In this document: positions 43,133 through 52,289 of the stretch, piece after piece
Layout of the letters: each line of letters starts with the position of its first letter
Position numbering within the stretch: the stretch's first letter is position 1
Source of the DNA: Candidatus Rokuibacteriota bacterium
Lineage (GTDB): Bacteria > Methylomirabilota > Methylomirabilia > Rokubacteriales > CSP1-6
NCBI GenBank assembly: GCA_016200085.1
Contig: JACQFL010000004.1
Span: forward strand, 1-64,000
Direction: 5' to 3'
Length of the DNA: 64,000 nt
Program-made: the position numbers and the translations under genes
The notes under the pieces: generated by a model
What the model was told of the DNA's origin: nothing
The model's database searches: none
The model's input: the letters and a program-made list of their open reading frames with translations, nothing else

Positions 43133-44082
43133 TGCAGGACGACCCCGATCCCGATGCCATCGCCTCCGCCCTCGCGCTCAAGACGCTCCTCGGCCGGACC
43201 CGCCCCCACGCCATCCTCGGCACCTTCGGGACCATCACGCGGCCCGAGAACCGCGCGCTCACGCGCATCCTCGAGATCGACGTCGAGCAGATCAAGCCGC
43301 GGGCGGTGGCCGACTACGACATGATCGCGATGGTGGACGCGCAGCCAACCTTCTTCGAGGAGGCCCTGCCCGAGATCGACCTCGTGATCGACCACCACCC
43401 CGAGGAGGCGCCGGTGCGGGCGCGGCTGCGCGACGTGCGCCCCGCCTACGGGGCCACCTCGACCATCCTGACCGAGTACCTGCGCGCGGCCGACGTCAAG
43501 CTCACCCAGCGGCTGGCCACCGCGCTGCTGTACGGCATCAAGGCCGACACGCTGCACCTGGAGCGGGGCGCCACGCGCGCCGACATGGAGGCCTTCGCGT
43601 TCCTGCACCCGCTGGCCAATCACAGCGCGTTCCGGCGCATCGAGCGGCCGGAGGTGCCCCTGGAGGCCCTCGACGCGCTCGCGGCCGGCGTGGGGCGGCG
43701 GCGGCTCGTCGACGACGTCATGTTCGTGCACCTCGGCCCGGTGGGCTACCCGGAGCTCATCGCCCAGTTCGCCGACAGGCTGCTGCAGGTCCAGGGGGTC
43801 CAGTGGTCGGTGGTCTCGGGGACCCTGCACGCCGAGGTGCACCTCTCCGTCCGCAACGTGGGCTACGTGCGCGCCGCCGGCGACGTGGTTCGCCAGGCCT
43901 TCGGTGACGTCGGCGGCGCCGGCGGCCACCGGGCGATGGCCAAGGCGGAGGTGCGGCTGCGCGACTGGCGGAGCCACGTCGGCGACACGAGCGACGACGC
44001 GCTCGCCGCCGCCATCGTCACCCGGTTCCTGCGAGCGCTGCGCGGCGGCGACGGCGCGCGAGGCCGCGATGAGCGAGACTGA
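43081..44082 (+). CDS. DHH family phosphoesterase (NrnA/RecJ-like)
   Basis: 333 residues from GTG. Manganese-site motifs MMQDDPDPDAIASAL (first DxD) and DLVIDHHPEE (the name-giving DHH), AYGATSTILTEYL, and a C-terminal DHHA1 domain with GGAGGHRAMA. Members degrade short oligoribonucleotides, pAp or cyclic dinucleotides. It overlaps the TrkA-N-like frame by 52 bp and the mgtE start by 14 bp, so the three are co-transcribed. Confidence 0.9.
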   Translation: MDLVRRHFAAADRILVMMQDDPDPDAIASALALKTLLGRTRPHAILGTFGTITRPENRALTRILEIDVEQIKPRAVADYDMIAMVDAQPTFFEEALPEIDLVIDHHPEEAPVRARLRDVRPAYGATSTILTEYLRAADVKLTQRLATALLYGIKADTLHLERGATRADMEAFAFLHPLANHSAFRRIERPEVPLEALDALAAGVGRRRLVDDVMFVHLGPVGYPELIAQFADRLLQVQGVQWSVVSGTLHAEVHLSVRNVGYVRAAGDVVRQAFGDVGGAGGHRAMAKAEVRLRDWRSHVGDTSDDALAAAIVTRFLRALRGGDGARGRDERD

Positions 44083-45415
44083 GCGACTCATCGACGTGGT
44101 CAAGGAGCTGCTCGAGAGCGGGCGCGAGGAGCGCCTCGCCGACGTGCTCGAGCAGGCCCACGCGGCCGACATGGCGGCGGCCATGCGCGAGCTGCCGCTC
44201 GCCGATCAGGTCCGCGTGTTCCGGCTGCTCTCCGCCGATCACGCGGGCGACGTGTTCTCCGAGCTCGACGACCAGACCCTGCGCGAGCTCGCCCAGGCCC
44301 TCGACGAGAGCGAGGTCTCCCGCATCCTGGATCAGATGCCCTCGGACCGCGTCGTCGAGGTCGTCGAGGAGCTGCCGCCCGAGCAGGCCGAGAAGATCCT
44401 CGACCTCATGGAGGAGGAGAAGTCCGAGGAGGTCCAGGAGCTCCTCGAGTACGCCGAGGGCACGGCGGGCCGGCTCATGTCGCCGGAGTTCGTGGCCGTC
44501 CACGACAGCAGCACCGTCGAGGAGGCCATCGACCACATCCGCAAGTCGGTCTCCGACGAGCGGGCCTTCGAGGTCTACGTGGTCGACGACCACGACCACC
44601 TGGTGGGCGTGGTGCCGCTCCGTCGGCTGATCGTGAGCGATCCCCTGACGCCGGTGCGCGCGCTGCTCGACGAGGAGGTCGTGAGCGCCACCGCCGACAC
44701 CGATCAGGAGGAGCTGGCCCGCATCGTCGCCAAGTACGACCTCGTCGCCATTCCCATCGTGGACAGCCGGCGGCGGCTGCTCGGCGCGGTCAGCGTCGAC
44801 GACGTCGTCGACATCATGGGCGAGGAGGCCTCGGAGGACATCTTCCGGATGGCCGGCTCGGATGCCTCCGAGCTCGAGCGCCATCCGCCGCACCGGATCG
44901 CGCTCATGCGCCTGCCCTGGGTGCTCGTCACCCTGCTCATCGAGCTCGGCGCGGGCGGCATCATCTTCTACTTCAAGCCGACGCTGATCCGCGTGATCCT
45001 GCTCGCGACGTTCATGCCGGTGATCCAGGCGATCTCGGGCAACACCGGGCTGCAGTCGGTGACGATGGTGGTCCGCGGTCTCGCCACCGGCCACGTGGTC
45101 CTCGAGCGCTGGTGGGAGCCGATGTGGCGACAGATCCAGACGTCGAGCATCATCGGGAGCGTGTGCGCCGTCGCCGTGGGGATCGTCGCCGGACTCTGGC
45201 ACGGCACCGTGGCGTTCGGCTTCGTGGTGGCTCTCTCGATGTTCATCTCCGTGAACCTCTCGGGCCTCGCCGGCACCGCGTTTCCGATGCTCTCCAAGCG
45301 CCTGGGCTTCGACCCCGCGATCACGGCGGGGCCGTTCGAGACGGCGTTCCAGGACGTCGTCGGCATCGCGATCTTCCTTTCGCTCGCCACGCTCCTCCTC
45401 GGCTTCATCGGCTGA
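44069..45415 (+). CDS. mgtE: Magnesium transporter MgtE
   Basis: Mg2+ channel gated by cytoplasmic Mg2+. 448 residues: N-terminal superhelical domain (residues 1-125; repeated LADVLEQAHAADMA, LRELAQALDESEVSRILDQM), tandem CBS domains (about 126-255), a connecting helix, and five membrane helices from WVLVTLLIELGAGGIIFYF onward. The pore segment AISGNTGLQS and FPMLSKRLGFDPAITAGPF are typical. Start at the ATG overlapping the DHH gene. Confidence 0.95.
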   Translation: MSETERLIDVVKELLESGREERLADVLEQAHAADMAAAMRELPLADQVRVFRLLSADHAGDVFSELDDQTLRELAQALDESEVSRILDQMPSDRVVEVVEELPPEQAEKILDLMEEEKSEEVQELLEYAEGTAGRLMSPEFVAVHDSSTVEEAIDHIRKSVSDERAFEVYVVDDHDHLVGVVPLRRLIVSDPLTPVRALLDEEVVSATADTDQEELARIVAKYDLVAIPIVDSRRRLLGAVSVDDVVDIMGEEASEDIFRMAGSDASELERHPPHRIALMRLPWVLVTLLIELGAGGIIFYFKPTLIRVILLATFMPVIQAISGNTGLQSVTMVVRGLATGHVVLERWWEPMWRQIQTSSIIGSVCAVAVGIVAGLWHGTVAFGFVVALSMFISVNLSGLAGTAFPMLSKRLGFDPAITAGPFETAFQDVVGIAIFLSLATLLLGFIG

Positions 45416-45574
45416 GCGGCGCCGGCGTTGCGCCGGTGGCCTCGATGTTGCTGGAAACTCAAGGAAATGCCGAGCAGAAGCCTCTTGGCATTCATGCAAC
45501 CCGGCGGTAAGATACCGAGCGCCAATCGAATGACCGGCGGCCGGCCTCTCACCCGGAGTCGCGGAGGACCTCGC

Positions 45575-46204
45575 TTGGACGTGGTGCTGGAGAAGAGGCA
45601 GGTCGTGCGTGCGTACGAATTCTACGCTCCCGTCTACGACTTCATCTTCGACTGGATCTTCGCCCCCGGCCGCGCGGCCGCCATCAAGCACCTGGCCCTG
45701 ACGGCCGCCGACAACGTGCTCGAGGTCGGCATCGGCACCGGGCTGAACCTGCCGCTCTACCCGCCCACCTGCCGGCTCACCGGCATCGACCTCTCGCAGG
45801 AAATGCTCGACAAGGCCGTGGAGCGGGTGCAGAACCTCCTGATGCCGAACGTCACCCTGAAGGTGATGGACGCCACCGCGATGGACTTCGCCGACAACGA
45901 GTTCGACAAGGCGGTCGCGACCTACACGATCTCCGCGGTGCCCGACCCCGTCGCGGTCCTGCGCGAGATGCGCCGGGTCGTCAAGCCCGGCGGCACCCTC
46001 GTCATCCTGAACCACTTCCGCAGCGAGCGCCGCGTGACCGGGCACCTGGAGGACTTCGTGGCGCCGCTGTGCACGCGCCTGGGCTGGAAGTCGAACCTGG
46101 CCATGCCCCCGCTGCTGAAGGCCGTGGGCCTGACGCCGGATCTGGTGTCGAGGGTCAACATGTTCAACGGCTGGCGCCTCGTGAAGTGCGCCAATCGGAA
46201 GTAG
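45575..46204 (+). CDS. Phosphatidylethanolamine N-methyltransferase-like (PmtA type)
   Basis: 209-residue SAM-dependent methyltransferase. VRAYEFYAPVYDFIFDWIFAPGRAAAI at the N-terminus and LEVGIGTGLNLPLYP (motif I), GIDLSQEMLDKA, and AVPDPVAVLREMRRVVKPGG match the Rhodobacter-type PmtA that makes phosphatidylcholine from phosphatidylethanolamine. Start taken as TTG 45575, 7 bp after GGAGG; GTGs at 45581 and 45584 are alternatives. Not preceded by a visible promoter; 159 bp after mgtE. Confidence 0.85.
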   Translation: MDVVLEKRQVVRAYEFYAPVYDFIFDWIFAPGRAAAIKHLALTAADNVLEVGIGTGLNLPLYPPTCRLTGIDLSQEMLDKAVERVQNLLMPNVTLKVMDATAMDFADNEFDKAVATYTISAVPDPVAVLREMRRVVKPGGTLVILNHFRSERRVTGHLEDFVAPLCTRLGWKSNLAMPPLLKAVGLTPDLVSRVNMFNGWRLVKCANRK

Positions 46205-46386
46205 GCCGCGCCGCCCGTCGTTGCGGAGATCCCCGGCCGCCGGCCGCGACGTCTTCGCGATCCAGCTTTCCGACGGCCGCGTCCAGCTGAGCTATCTGCT
46301 GCGGACCCTTGGCGCGACACCGTCGTCCGCCCCGACACGACCCGACACACAGCAGTGCCCCGAGCGAACTCCGCAGCGGCCTGCGA

Positions 46387-47817
46387 CTACAGCGTCGCGC
46401 TGTGGCCGGGGCTGTCGTCGAGGCCCGGGCGGCGGATGCCCCAGCCGGCGAGCTTGGCGAGCACGGTGTTGCGGTGGATGCCGAGGTGGCGGCCGGCGCG
46501 ACTGACGTTCCACCCCAGGCGCTCCAGCACGCGCAGCACGTACTGGCGCTCGAACTGGTCGCACGCCTCGCGCAGGGGCAGCGTGTCGCCGGCCGGCCGC
46601 GCGCCCGTCTCGGGGAGCGCGACGTCGAGCGGCACGTCCTGCAGGTGGATCACCGGGTCGTGGGCGAGCACCACGCAGCGGTGGATGATGTTCTCCAGCT
46701 CGCGGACGTTACCGGGCCAGTCGTAGCGTGTGAGGACGTCGAGCGCGCCGGCCGAGACGCCGCGCACGTCGCGGCTGCACTCGCGGGAGATCTTGCGCAC
46801 GAAGTGCTCGACCAGGTACGGGATGTCGTCCCGCCGCTCGCGCAGCGGCGGCACGTGCACCGGCACCACGTTGAGCCGGTAGTAGAGGTCCTCGCGAAAG
46901 GCGCGGTCGCGCACGGCCTGGCGCAGGCCGACGTTGGTCGCGGCGAGCACGCGCACGTCCACCGGCATCGGCCGGCTGCCGCCGATCCGCTCGACCTCGC
47001 GCTCCTGGAGCACCCGGAGCAGCTTGGTCTGGAGATCCAGGCGGAGCGCGCCGATCTCGTCGAGGAACACCGTGCCGCCCTGGGCCAGCTCGAACTTCCC
47101 GAGCTTCCGGACGTGGGCGCCGGTGAACGCCCCCCTCTCGTGGCCGAAGAGCTCCGACTCGAGCAGGGTCTCGGGGATGGCCGCGACGTTGACGGCGACG
47201 AACGGCTGCTCGCGCCGCGGGCTCCGCCGGTGGATCGCGCGCGCCACCAGCTCCTTGCCCGTCCCGCTCTCGCCGGTGATCAGCACCGTGGCGGAGGTCT
47301 CGGCGATCCGGATGACGAGCTGGTAGATGCGCACCATCTCGGGATGGCGCCCCACCATGCCCTCGAAGCCCGCCGCGGGGCCCACGGGCGTGAGCTCGGA
47401 GCGCAGGCACAGCACCTGGCGCTCGAGGGCGCGCTTGTCCAGCGCGCGCTGCACGATGCTCAGGATGTCGTCGACGTCGAAGGGCTTGATGACGTAGTCC
47501 CACGCCCCGCGCCGCATGGCCTCGACCACGGTGCGCACGTCGTGCACGGCGGTGACGAGGACGACCACGATCGACGGGTCGTGCGCTTTCAGCTTCGGCA
47601 GGAGGTCCGTTCCGGCGTCGCCCGGCATGCGCTGGTCGAGCATGATGAGGTCGACGTCCCGTGATCTCAAGATTTCGAGCGCGCCCTCGCCGTCCTCGGC
47701 CTCGAGGACCTCGGGGCCCTTGTGGAGGATGGCGCGCACGGACGCGCGGACGCCCTCCTCGTCGTCCACGACGAGGACGGTGCCCCGCAGGCCTTCCGCG
47801 CTGAGCCCGTCGATCAT
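46387..47817 (-). CDS. Sigma-54-dependent response regulator (NtrC family)
   Basis: 476 residues. Receiver domain 10-125 with phospho-accepting [10 protein letters not shown] and KPF; AAA+ domain with Walker A GESGTGKE near 180, the sigma54-contact loop GAFTGA and Walker [12 protein letters not shown]-terminal Fis-type helix-turn-helix [24 protein letters not shown]. No histidine kinase gene is adjacent, so it is an orphan here. I start at MIDGLSAEG, 65 codons inside the track frame. Immediately upstream are two GGGATACGTC repeats that could be its own binding sites. Confidence 0.95.
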   Translation of the reverse strand: MIDGLSAEGLRGTVLVVDDEEGVRASVRAILHKGPEVLEAEDGEGALEILRSRDVDLIMLDQRMPGDAGTDLLPKLKAHDPSIVVVLVTAVHDVRTVVEAMRRGAWDYVIKPFDVDDILSIVQRALDKRALERQVLCLRSELTPVGPAAGFEGMVGRHPEMVRIYQLVIRIAETSATVLITGESGTGKELVARAIHRRSPRREQPFVAVNVAAIPETLLESELFGHERGAFTGAHVRKLGKFELAQGGTVFLDEIGALRLDLQTKLLRVLQEREVERIGGSRPMPVDVRVLAATNVGLRQAVRDRAFREDLYYRLNVVPVHVPPLRERRDDIPYLVEHFVRKISRECSRDVRGVSAGALDVLTRYDWPGNVRELENIIHRCVVLAHDPVIHLQDVPLDVALPETGARPAGDTLPLREACDQFERQYVLRVLERLGWNVSRAGRHLGIHRNTVLAKLAGWGIRRPGLDDSPGHSATL

Positions 47818-48060
47818 GAGCGGAGCCCGAGCATCGCGGGACACCCCGGAATCGTCAAGACGTATCCCTCGTGATGCGACGTATCCCCCTTGATACGGCG
47901 TGTGGCGTGGGGCGTGCCGATGACTGAGGCAAGGATGCTGCCAGCGCGCGGCGTGCGCTAAAGTCACGGACGGGCAGCCCTTGCCGGAATCCCGGCCGCG
48001 GGCCGGATGCACCGGAACGGGTCGGTTGGACCGAATCAGTGCAGCGGCCCGGCGCCGCGC

Positions 48061-49497
48061 TCAGCGCGCGGCGGGGCGCTCGAAGACGAGGTACTCGCCG
48101 CGCGGGCTGCCGGTGAGGCGGCGGACGTAGACCGGTGCGGAGGCGCCCGGCGCGAGCGCGTCGAGCAGGCGGAACAGCGCCTCCGGGTCGGCCACCGGCT
48201 TCTTGTCGACCTCGAGGATCACGTCGCCGCGCCGGAGCCCCGCGCGGTCGGCGGGACTGCCCGGGGCCACCTGGCTCACCACCACGCCCCGGCCGGTGGA
48301 CAGATCGAAGCGCCGTGCGATCTCGTCCGTCAGCGCGTCGACGGCCATCCCCCAGCGCTCCTGCTGCTCGTCCGTCGAGGCGGGCGCCGCGGCCTCCTCG
48401 GAGGGCATCTCGCCGAGCGTGACGGTGACGCTCACGCGCTTGCCCTCGCGCACGACGACCACGCTCACGGGCCGCCCGGGCGCCACGCCCGCCACGGCCC
48501 GCTGCAGCTCGGGCACCTCGCGTACGGGCGCGCTCGCGAACTCCACGATCACGTCGCCGGGCTTGAGCCCGGCCGCCTCCGCGGGGCCGCCCTTCATCAC
48601 GTCCGCGACGAGAATGCCCTGCCGCTCGGCGACGCCGAAGCTCTTGGCGAGGTCGTCGGTGAGGTCCTGGATGGCGATGCCGAGCCAGCCGCGGACCACG
48701 CGGCCGCTCGCGATGAGCTGGCGCAGCACGTCCTTGGCGGTGTTGATGGGGATCGAGAACCCGATCCCCTGTCCGGTGGCGACGATGGCGGTGTTGATGC
48801 CGATGACGCGCCCGTCGATGTCGAGCAGCGGCCCGCCGGAGTTGCCGGGGTTGATCGAGGCGTCGGTCTGGATGAAGTTCTCGTACGTCGCCACCCCCAC
48901 GCGGTTGCGGGCGGTCGCCGAGACGATCCCGACGGTGACCGTGCGGTCGAGGCCGAACGGGTTGCCGATGGCGATGGCCCACTGCCCGACGCGCAGGCGG
49001 TCGGAGTCGCCGAGCACCGCGGCCGGCAGCGGCTGCCCGCTCTCGACCTTCAGCACCGCCAGGTCGGTCTTGGGATCGCGCCCCACCAGCCTGGCCGTGA
49101 GCTTGCGCGCGTCGGACAGGGTCACGGTGATCTCGTCGGCGTTCTCGACGACGTGGTTGTTCGTCAGCACGTACCCGGCGGGATCGACGATCACGCCCGA
49201 GCCGGTGGCCCGGCCCTCCTCGCGGCGGCGCTTGAAGAAGCGGTCGAAGAACTCGTCGCCGAAGAACTCGCGGAAGCGCTCCAGCGCCTCGGGCGAGCGC
49301 TCGCCCGCCCCGCGCTTGACGCTGGTGCTGACGTTGACGACGGCCGGGGTCACCCGCTCGGCCACGGAGGCGAAAGCGTCTTCCATGGCCCCGAGCACCG
49401 CGCGGGGATTCACCGCGGGCGCCGAGGGCGTCTGGGCGCGGGCCGGCCCGGCGAGCGCGAGGAGCAGGAGCACGGCGAGCGGCGCGCGGCGCATCAT
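48061..49497 (-). CDS. degP: Periplasmic serine protease DegP/HtrA
   Basis: 478 residues. Signal peptide (APLAVLLLLALAGPARA), trypsin-like domain with catalytic His in LTNNHVVENADE, Asp in DLAVLKV and Ser in NPGNSGGPL, then two PDZ domains (about 270-360 and 385-475). Degrades or refolds damaged envelope proteins. The ATG at 49497 overlaps the tilS stop; the ATG at 49509 is an alternative four codons longer. Confidence 0.95.
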   Translation of the reverse strand: MMRRAPLAVLLLLALAGPARAQTPSAPAVNPRAVLGAMEDAFASVAERVTPAVVNVSTSVKRGAGERSPEALERFREFFGDEFFDRFFKRRREEGRATGSGVIVDPAGYVLTNNHVVENADEITVTLSDARKLTARLVGRDPKTDLAVLKVESGQPLPAAVLGDSDRLRVGQWAIAIGNPFGLDRTVTVGIVSATARNRVGVATYENFIQTDASINPGNSGGPLLDIDGRVIGINTAIVATGQGIGFSIPINTAKDVLRQLIASGRVVRGWLGIAIQDLTDDLAKSFGVAERQGILVADVMKGGPAEAAGLKPGDVIVEFASAPVREVPELQRAVAGVAPGRPVSVVVVREGKRVSVTVTLGEMPSEEAAAPASTDEQQERWGMAVDALTDEIARRFDLSTGRGVVVSQVAPGSPADRAGLRRGDVILEVDKKPVADPEALFRLLDALAPGASAPVYVRRLTGSPRGEYLVFERPAAR

Positions 49498-50867
49498 AGT
49501 CCTGCGCATTGTACCAGCCGGAGCTCGAGCACGCGCCGCGTGGCCGGCGTCACCGGGGCCGCCGCCGCGCGGCGCAGGCCGGCGAGCCAGAGGATCACGC
49601 CGTCCGCGGCCACGAGGGGCACGCGCCCGCGCTCCCAGCGCGGCACCCGCGCGCCGATGAGGCACGCCTTCACGCGCCGCTCGCCGCCGCCGAACGCGGT
49701 GAAGCGATCGCCGGCGCGGCGCGCGCGTACCTCGAGTCGCGGCGGCAGGCCGTCCGCGTCGAAGGCGGCGATCGCGGGCTGTCGAGGCACGACGTAGCCG
49801 GCGGCGGGCTGCACGCGCGCCTCGAGCGCGGCGCCGATCTCCTCGAGGGCGAGCGTGCCGGGGACCTCGAAGACCCGCGGCGCAAGCGCCGGGGCCGGCC
49901 GGCTGGCCAGCCGCAGCCATGCGCCGCTCGCCTCCAGGGTGAGGCCCCCGAAGCGGAACGGCCGCGGCGGCGCCGGCGCCAGCACGCGGTCGAGCCCGCG
50001 GTGCACCCACGCGCGGAACGGCGCGCGGCTGCCGAGGGACGCCGCGGCCTGGCGCAACACTTCCCCCGCCACCGGCCGGGGGAGCGCCCGCAGCTCCCTG
50101 AGCGGCAGCACGATCGCCCCGTCATCCGCGATCCCCTCGCCCCGCGCCATCCAGCGCTCGAGGGTGAGACGGCCGACCGACGCCACGGCCTCGACCGTCT
50201 CGCGCAGCCGCCGCGCGGCGGCCGCCAGCGCGGACACGACGTCGCCGTCGAACGCGGCCGCCAGCAGGGGTAGCACCTCGTGGCGCACGCGGTTGCGCGC
50301 GAACTTGAGGTCGCGGTTCGACGGGTCCTCGCGCCAGCCCTCGCCCGCCGCCGCCAGCATCGCGACGAGGTCGCGTCGCCGGCACGCGATCAGCGGGCGG
50401 ACGATGCGCCCGCGCACGGGCGGGATGCCGGCCAGGCCGCGCGGCCCCGCGCCCTCGAGCAGGCGCAGGAGCAGGGTCTCCGCCTGGTCGTCCGCGGTGT
50501 GGCCGACGGCGATGCGCGTGGCGCCGGCGCGCGCGGCGGCGGCGGCGAGCGCGGCGTAGCGGGCCCGGCGCGCGGCGTCCTCGAGCGAGCCGCGCCGCGC
50601 GACGTCGACCGCCACGACCTCCACCGGGACGCCCAGCCGCGCCCCGAGCGCGCGCACGAACGCCGCATCATCACCAGAATCCTCGCGCAACCGATGATCG
50701 ACGTGCGCCACGCTCAAGGTGAGGTCGAGCTCGGACGCCAGCGCGTGCAAGACGTGCAGCAGCGCGACGGAGTCCGCGCCCCCGGACACTGCCACGACCA
50801 CGCGATCCCCGCGCGCAAGCATCGCGTGGTGGCCGATCGTGGCACGGACGGTCTCCAGGACGAGCAT
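49494..50867 (-). CDS. tilS: tRNA(Ile)-lysidine synthase
   Basis: Modifies the AUA-reading tRNA-Ile anticodon with lysine. 457 residues starting MLVLETVRATIGHHAML; the track start lies in the tandem repeat upstream and is not credible. ATP pyrophosphatase loop VVAVSGGADSVALLH, HVDHRLR, GHTADDQAETLLLRLLEGAG, and a C-terminal TilS substrate-binding domain. Essential gene. Co-transcribed with degP. Confidence 0.94.
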   Translation of the reverse strand: MLVLETVRATIGHHAMLARGDRVVVAVSGGADSVALLHVLHALASELDLTLSVAHVDHRLREDSGDDAAFVRALGARLGVPVEVVAVDVARRGSLEDAARRARYAALAAAAARAGATRIAVGHTADDQAETLLLRLLEGAGPRGLAGIPPVRGRIVRPLIACRRRDLVAMLAAAGEGWREDPSNRDLKFARNRVRHEVLPLLAAAFDGDVVSALAAAARRLRETVEAVASVGRLTLERWMARGEGIADDGAIVLPLRELRALPRPVAGEVLRQAAASLGSRAPFRAWVHRGLDRVLAPAPPRPFRFGGLTLEASGAWLRLASRPAPALAPRVFEVPGTLALEEIGAALEARVQPAAGYVVPRQPAIAAFDADGLPPRLEVRARRAGDRFTAFGGGERRVKACLIGARVPRWERGRVPLVAADGVILWLAGLRRAAAAPVTPATRRVLELRLVQCAGL

Positions 50868-50870
50868 GCT

Positions 50871-51154
50871 CAGTCGGCTCCGATCATGGACGCACCGCGT
50901 TCCCGGGACGGGGGGCGGCGGGGGCAGGGCTTCCGGGAGCCGTTGGGTACGCGACGAAAGCGCCTCGCCCATGAGGCGCGAAAGCGCCACGCCAGACGAC
51001 GGTAGGCACAGTCAGTCGGACCCGATCATGGACGCACCGCGTTCCCGGGACGGGGGCGGCGGGGGCAGGGCTTCCGGGAGCCGTTGGGTACGCGAAGAAA
51101 GCGCCTCGCCCATGAGGCGCGAAAGCGCCACGCCAGACGCTCCTAGGCACAGTC
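50871..51154. repeat. Tandem duplication of a 142-bp unit with an inverted tail
   Basis: Two nearly identical 142-bp copies (50871-51012 and 51013-51154; GATCATGGACGCACCGCGTT recurs at exactly 142 bp). Each copy contains the palindrome GCGCCTCGCCCATGAGGCGC. Immediately after copy 2, CTCCCGGAAGCCCTGCCCCCGCCGCCC (about 51160-51188) is the reverse complement of part of the unit. The whole 350-bp gap between tilS and the MoaD-MoaE gene is made of this material; no gene is seen. Confidence 0.85.
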
Positions 51155-51220
51155 AGTCGGCTCCCGGAAGCCCTGCCCCCGCCGCCCCCCCGCCCGACGA
51201 GCGCAAAGGCGAGCAAAGAG

Positions 51221-51892
51221 CTAGCCGCCCTGCAACCCGACCCAGACCTCGCCGTCCTCGAAGTGCTCCTTCTTCCAGACGGGAACCGTGCGCTTGAGGG
51301 TGTCGATGGCGTAGCGGCAGGCCGCGAAGGCATCGCCGCGATGGGCGGCCGAGACCCCGATGAGCACGCTCGACTCGCCGATCTCCAGCCGGCCGATCCG
51401 GTGCAGCATGCACACCCGCTTGACGCCGGGCCAGCGGGCGCGCAGCGTCTCGCCGATCTTCCGCATCTCGGACTCGGCCATCGGCGCGTGCGCCTCGTAT
51501 TCCAGGAACTTCACCGGCCGCCCGCCGGTCTCGTCACGCACCACCCCCGAGAAGATCACGATGCCACCCGCGCCGGGCTCGTCGACGGCGGCGGCCACGG
51601 CATCCGGGGAGAGCGGCTCCTCGACCACGCGGTACTGGTCGCCCCCGACGCCGCCGCTGACCGGCGGGAACAGCGAGAGCTCGTCGCCCGGCTTCAGGGC
51701 GTGATCGGGCTCGACGTATTCCTGGCCGACCGCGAAGAGGGTGAAGGGACGGAACGAGGAGAGCTGCGGATAACGATCGACGACGGCCGCCCAGGCCGCC
51801 TCGACCGTTCCGCCATCGGGAAGCTCGACGTCGAGCCGCTCCCGCCCGGCGGTTTCACGATACCGGGCGAAGAGACGGACCCCGACGCGCAC
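51221..51892 (-). CDS. MoaD-MoaE fusion (molybdopterin synthase)
   Basis: Both subunits of molybdopterin synthase in one 223-residue chain. Residues 1-81 are MoaD (VRLFARYRETAGRE...LSLFPPVSGG); its sulfur-carrying Gly-Gly tail (80-81) is buried at the junction instead of being a free end. Residues about 86-223 are MoaE (VIFSGVVRDETGG, YEAHAPMAESEMRKI, AHRGDAFAACRYAIDTLKRTVPVWKKE with the active-site lysines). Mycobacterial MoaX has the same layout and is cleaved after the Gly-Gly. Start codon GTG or ATG at 51892. Confidence 0.92.
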   Translation of the reverse strand: MRVGVRLFARYRETAGRERLDVELPDGGTVEAAWAAVVDRYPQLSSFRPFTLFAVGQEYVEPDHALKPGDELSLFPPVSGGVGGDQYRVVEEPLSPDAVAAAVDEPGAGGIVIFSGVVRDETGGRPVKFLEYEAHAPMAESEMRKIGETLRARWPGVKRVCMLHRIGRLEIGESSVLIGVSAAHRGDAFAACRYAIDTLKRTVPVWKKEHFEDGEVWVGLQGG

Positions 51893-51907
51893 GGCGTGAC
51901 GCGCCGG

Positions 51908-52234
51908 CTAGAAGCGGTGGGACTGGCCGCAGCCGCAGCTCGACTTCACGTTCGGGTTCTTGATCGCGAAGCCGGCGCCCATCATCTGGTTGTCGACGTA
52001 GTCGATCTCGGAGCCCGCCAGGTACGCCGCGCTGTGCTCGTCGATGTACACCTTCACGTCGCTCGCCTCGACGACCTGGTCGCCCGCGGCTTCCTGGTCC
52101 TCCCAGCCGAGCTCGTACGACATCCCGGAGCAGCCTCCGCCGACGATGCGCACGCGCAGGCCCCACTCGGGCTTGCCTTCTTCCAGGCGGAGCTCGGAGA
52201 TCTTCTTCGCCGCCGTCTCGGTCAACGTCACCAT
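51908..52234 (-). CDS. Iron-sulfur cluster carrier, IscA/ErpA family
   Basis: 108 residues, A-type carrier. VTLTETAAKKISEL start, GLRVRIVGGGCSGMSYEL with Cys35, and C-terminal SSCGCG with Cys100 and Cys102: the three conserved ligands for a 2Fe-2S or 4Fe-4S cluster. The start at 52234 excludes 104 codons of track sequence that belong to the SDR gene in another frame. 15 bp upstream of the MoaD-MoaE gene, consistent with supplying cluster for cofactor synthesis. Confidence 0.94.
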   Translation of the reverse strand: MVTLTETAAKKISELRLEEGKPEWGLRVRIVGGGCSGMSYELGWEDQEAAGDQVVEASDVKVYIDEHSAAYLAGSEIDYVDNQMMGAGFAIKNPNVKSSCGCGQSHRF

Positions 52235-52289
52235 GCGATGTCCTCCGTGGTCACGGCCGGGCCGATGCCCTGATTCACCGCAAAGCTTA

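Noticed and set aside
50871-51154. CRISPR or riboswitch array in the tandem repeat
   Set aside because: Only two contiguous 142-bp copies with no variable spacers and no known aptamer consensus.
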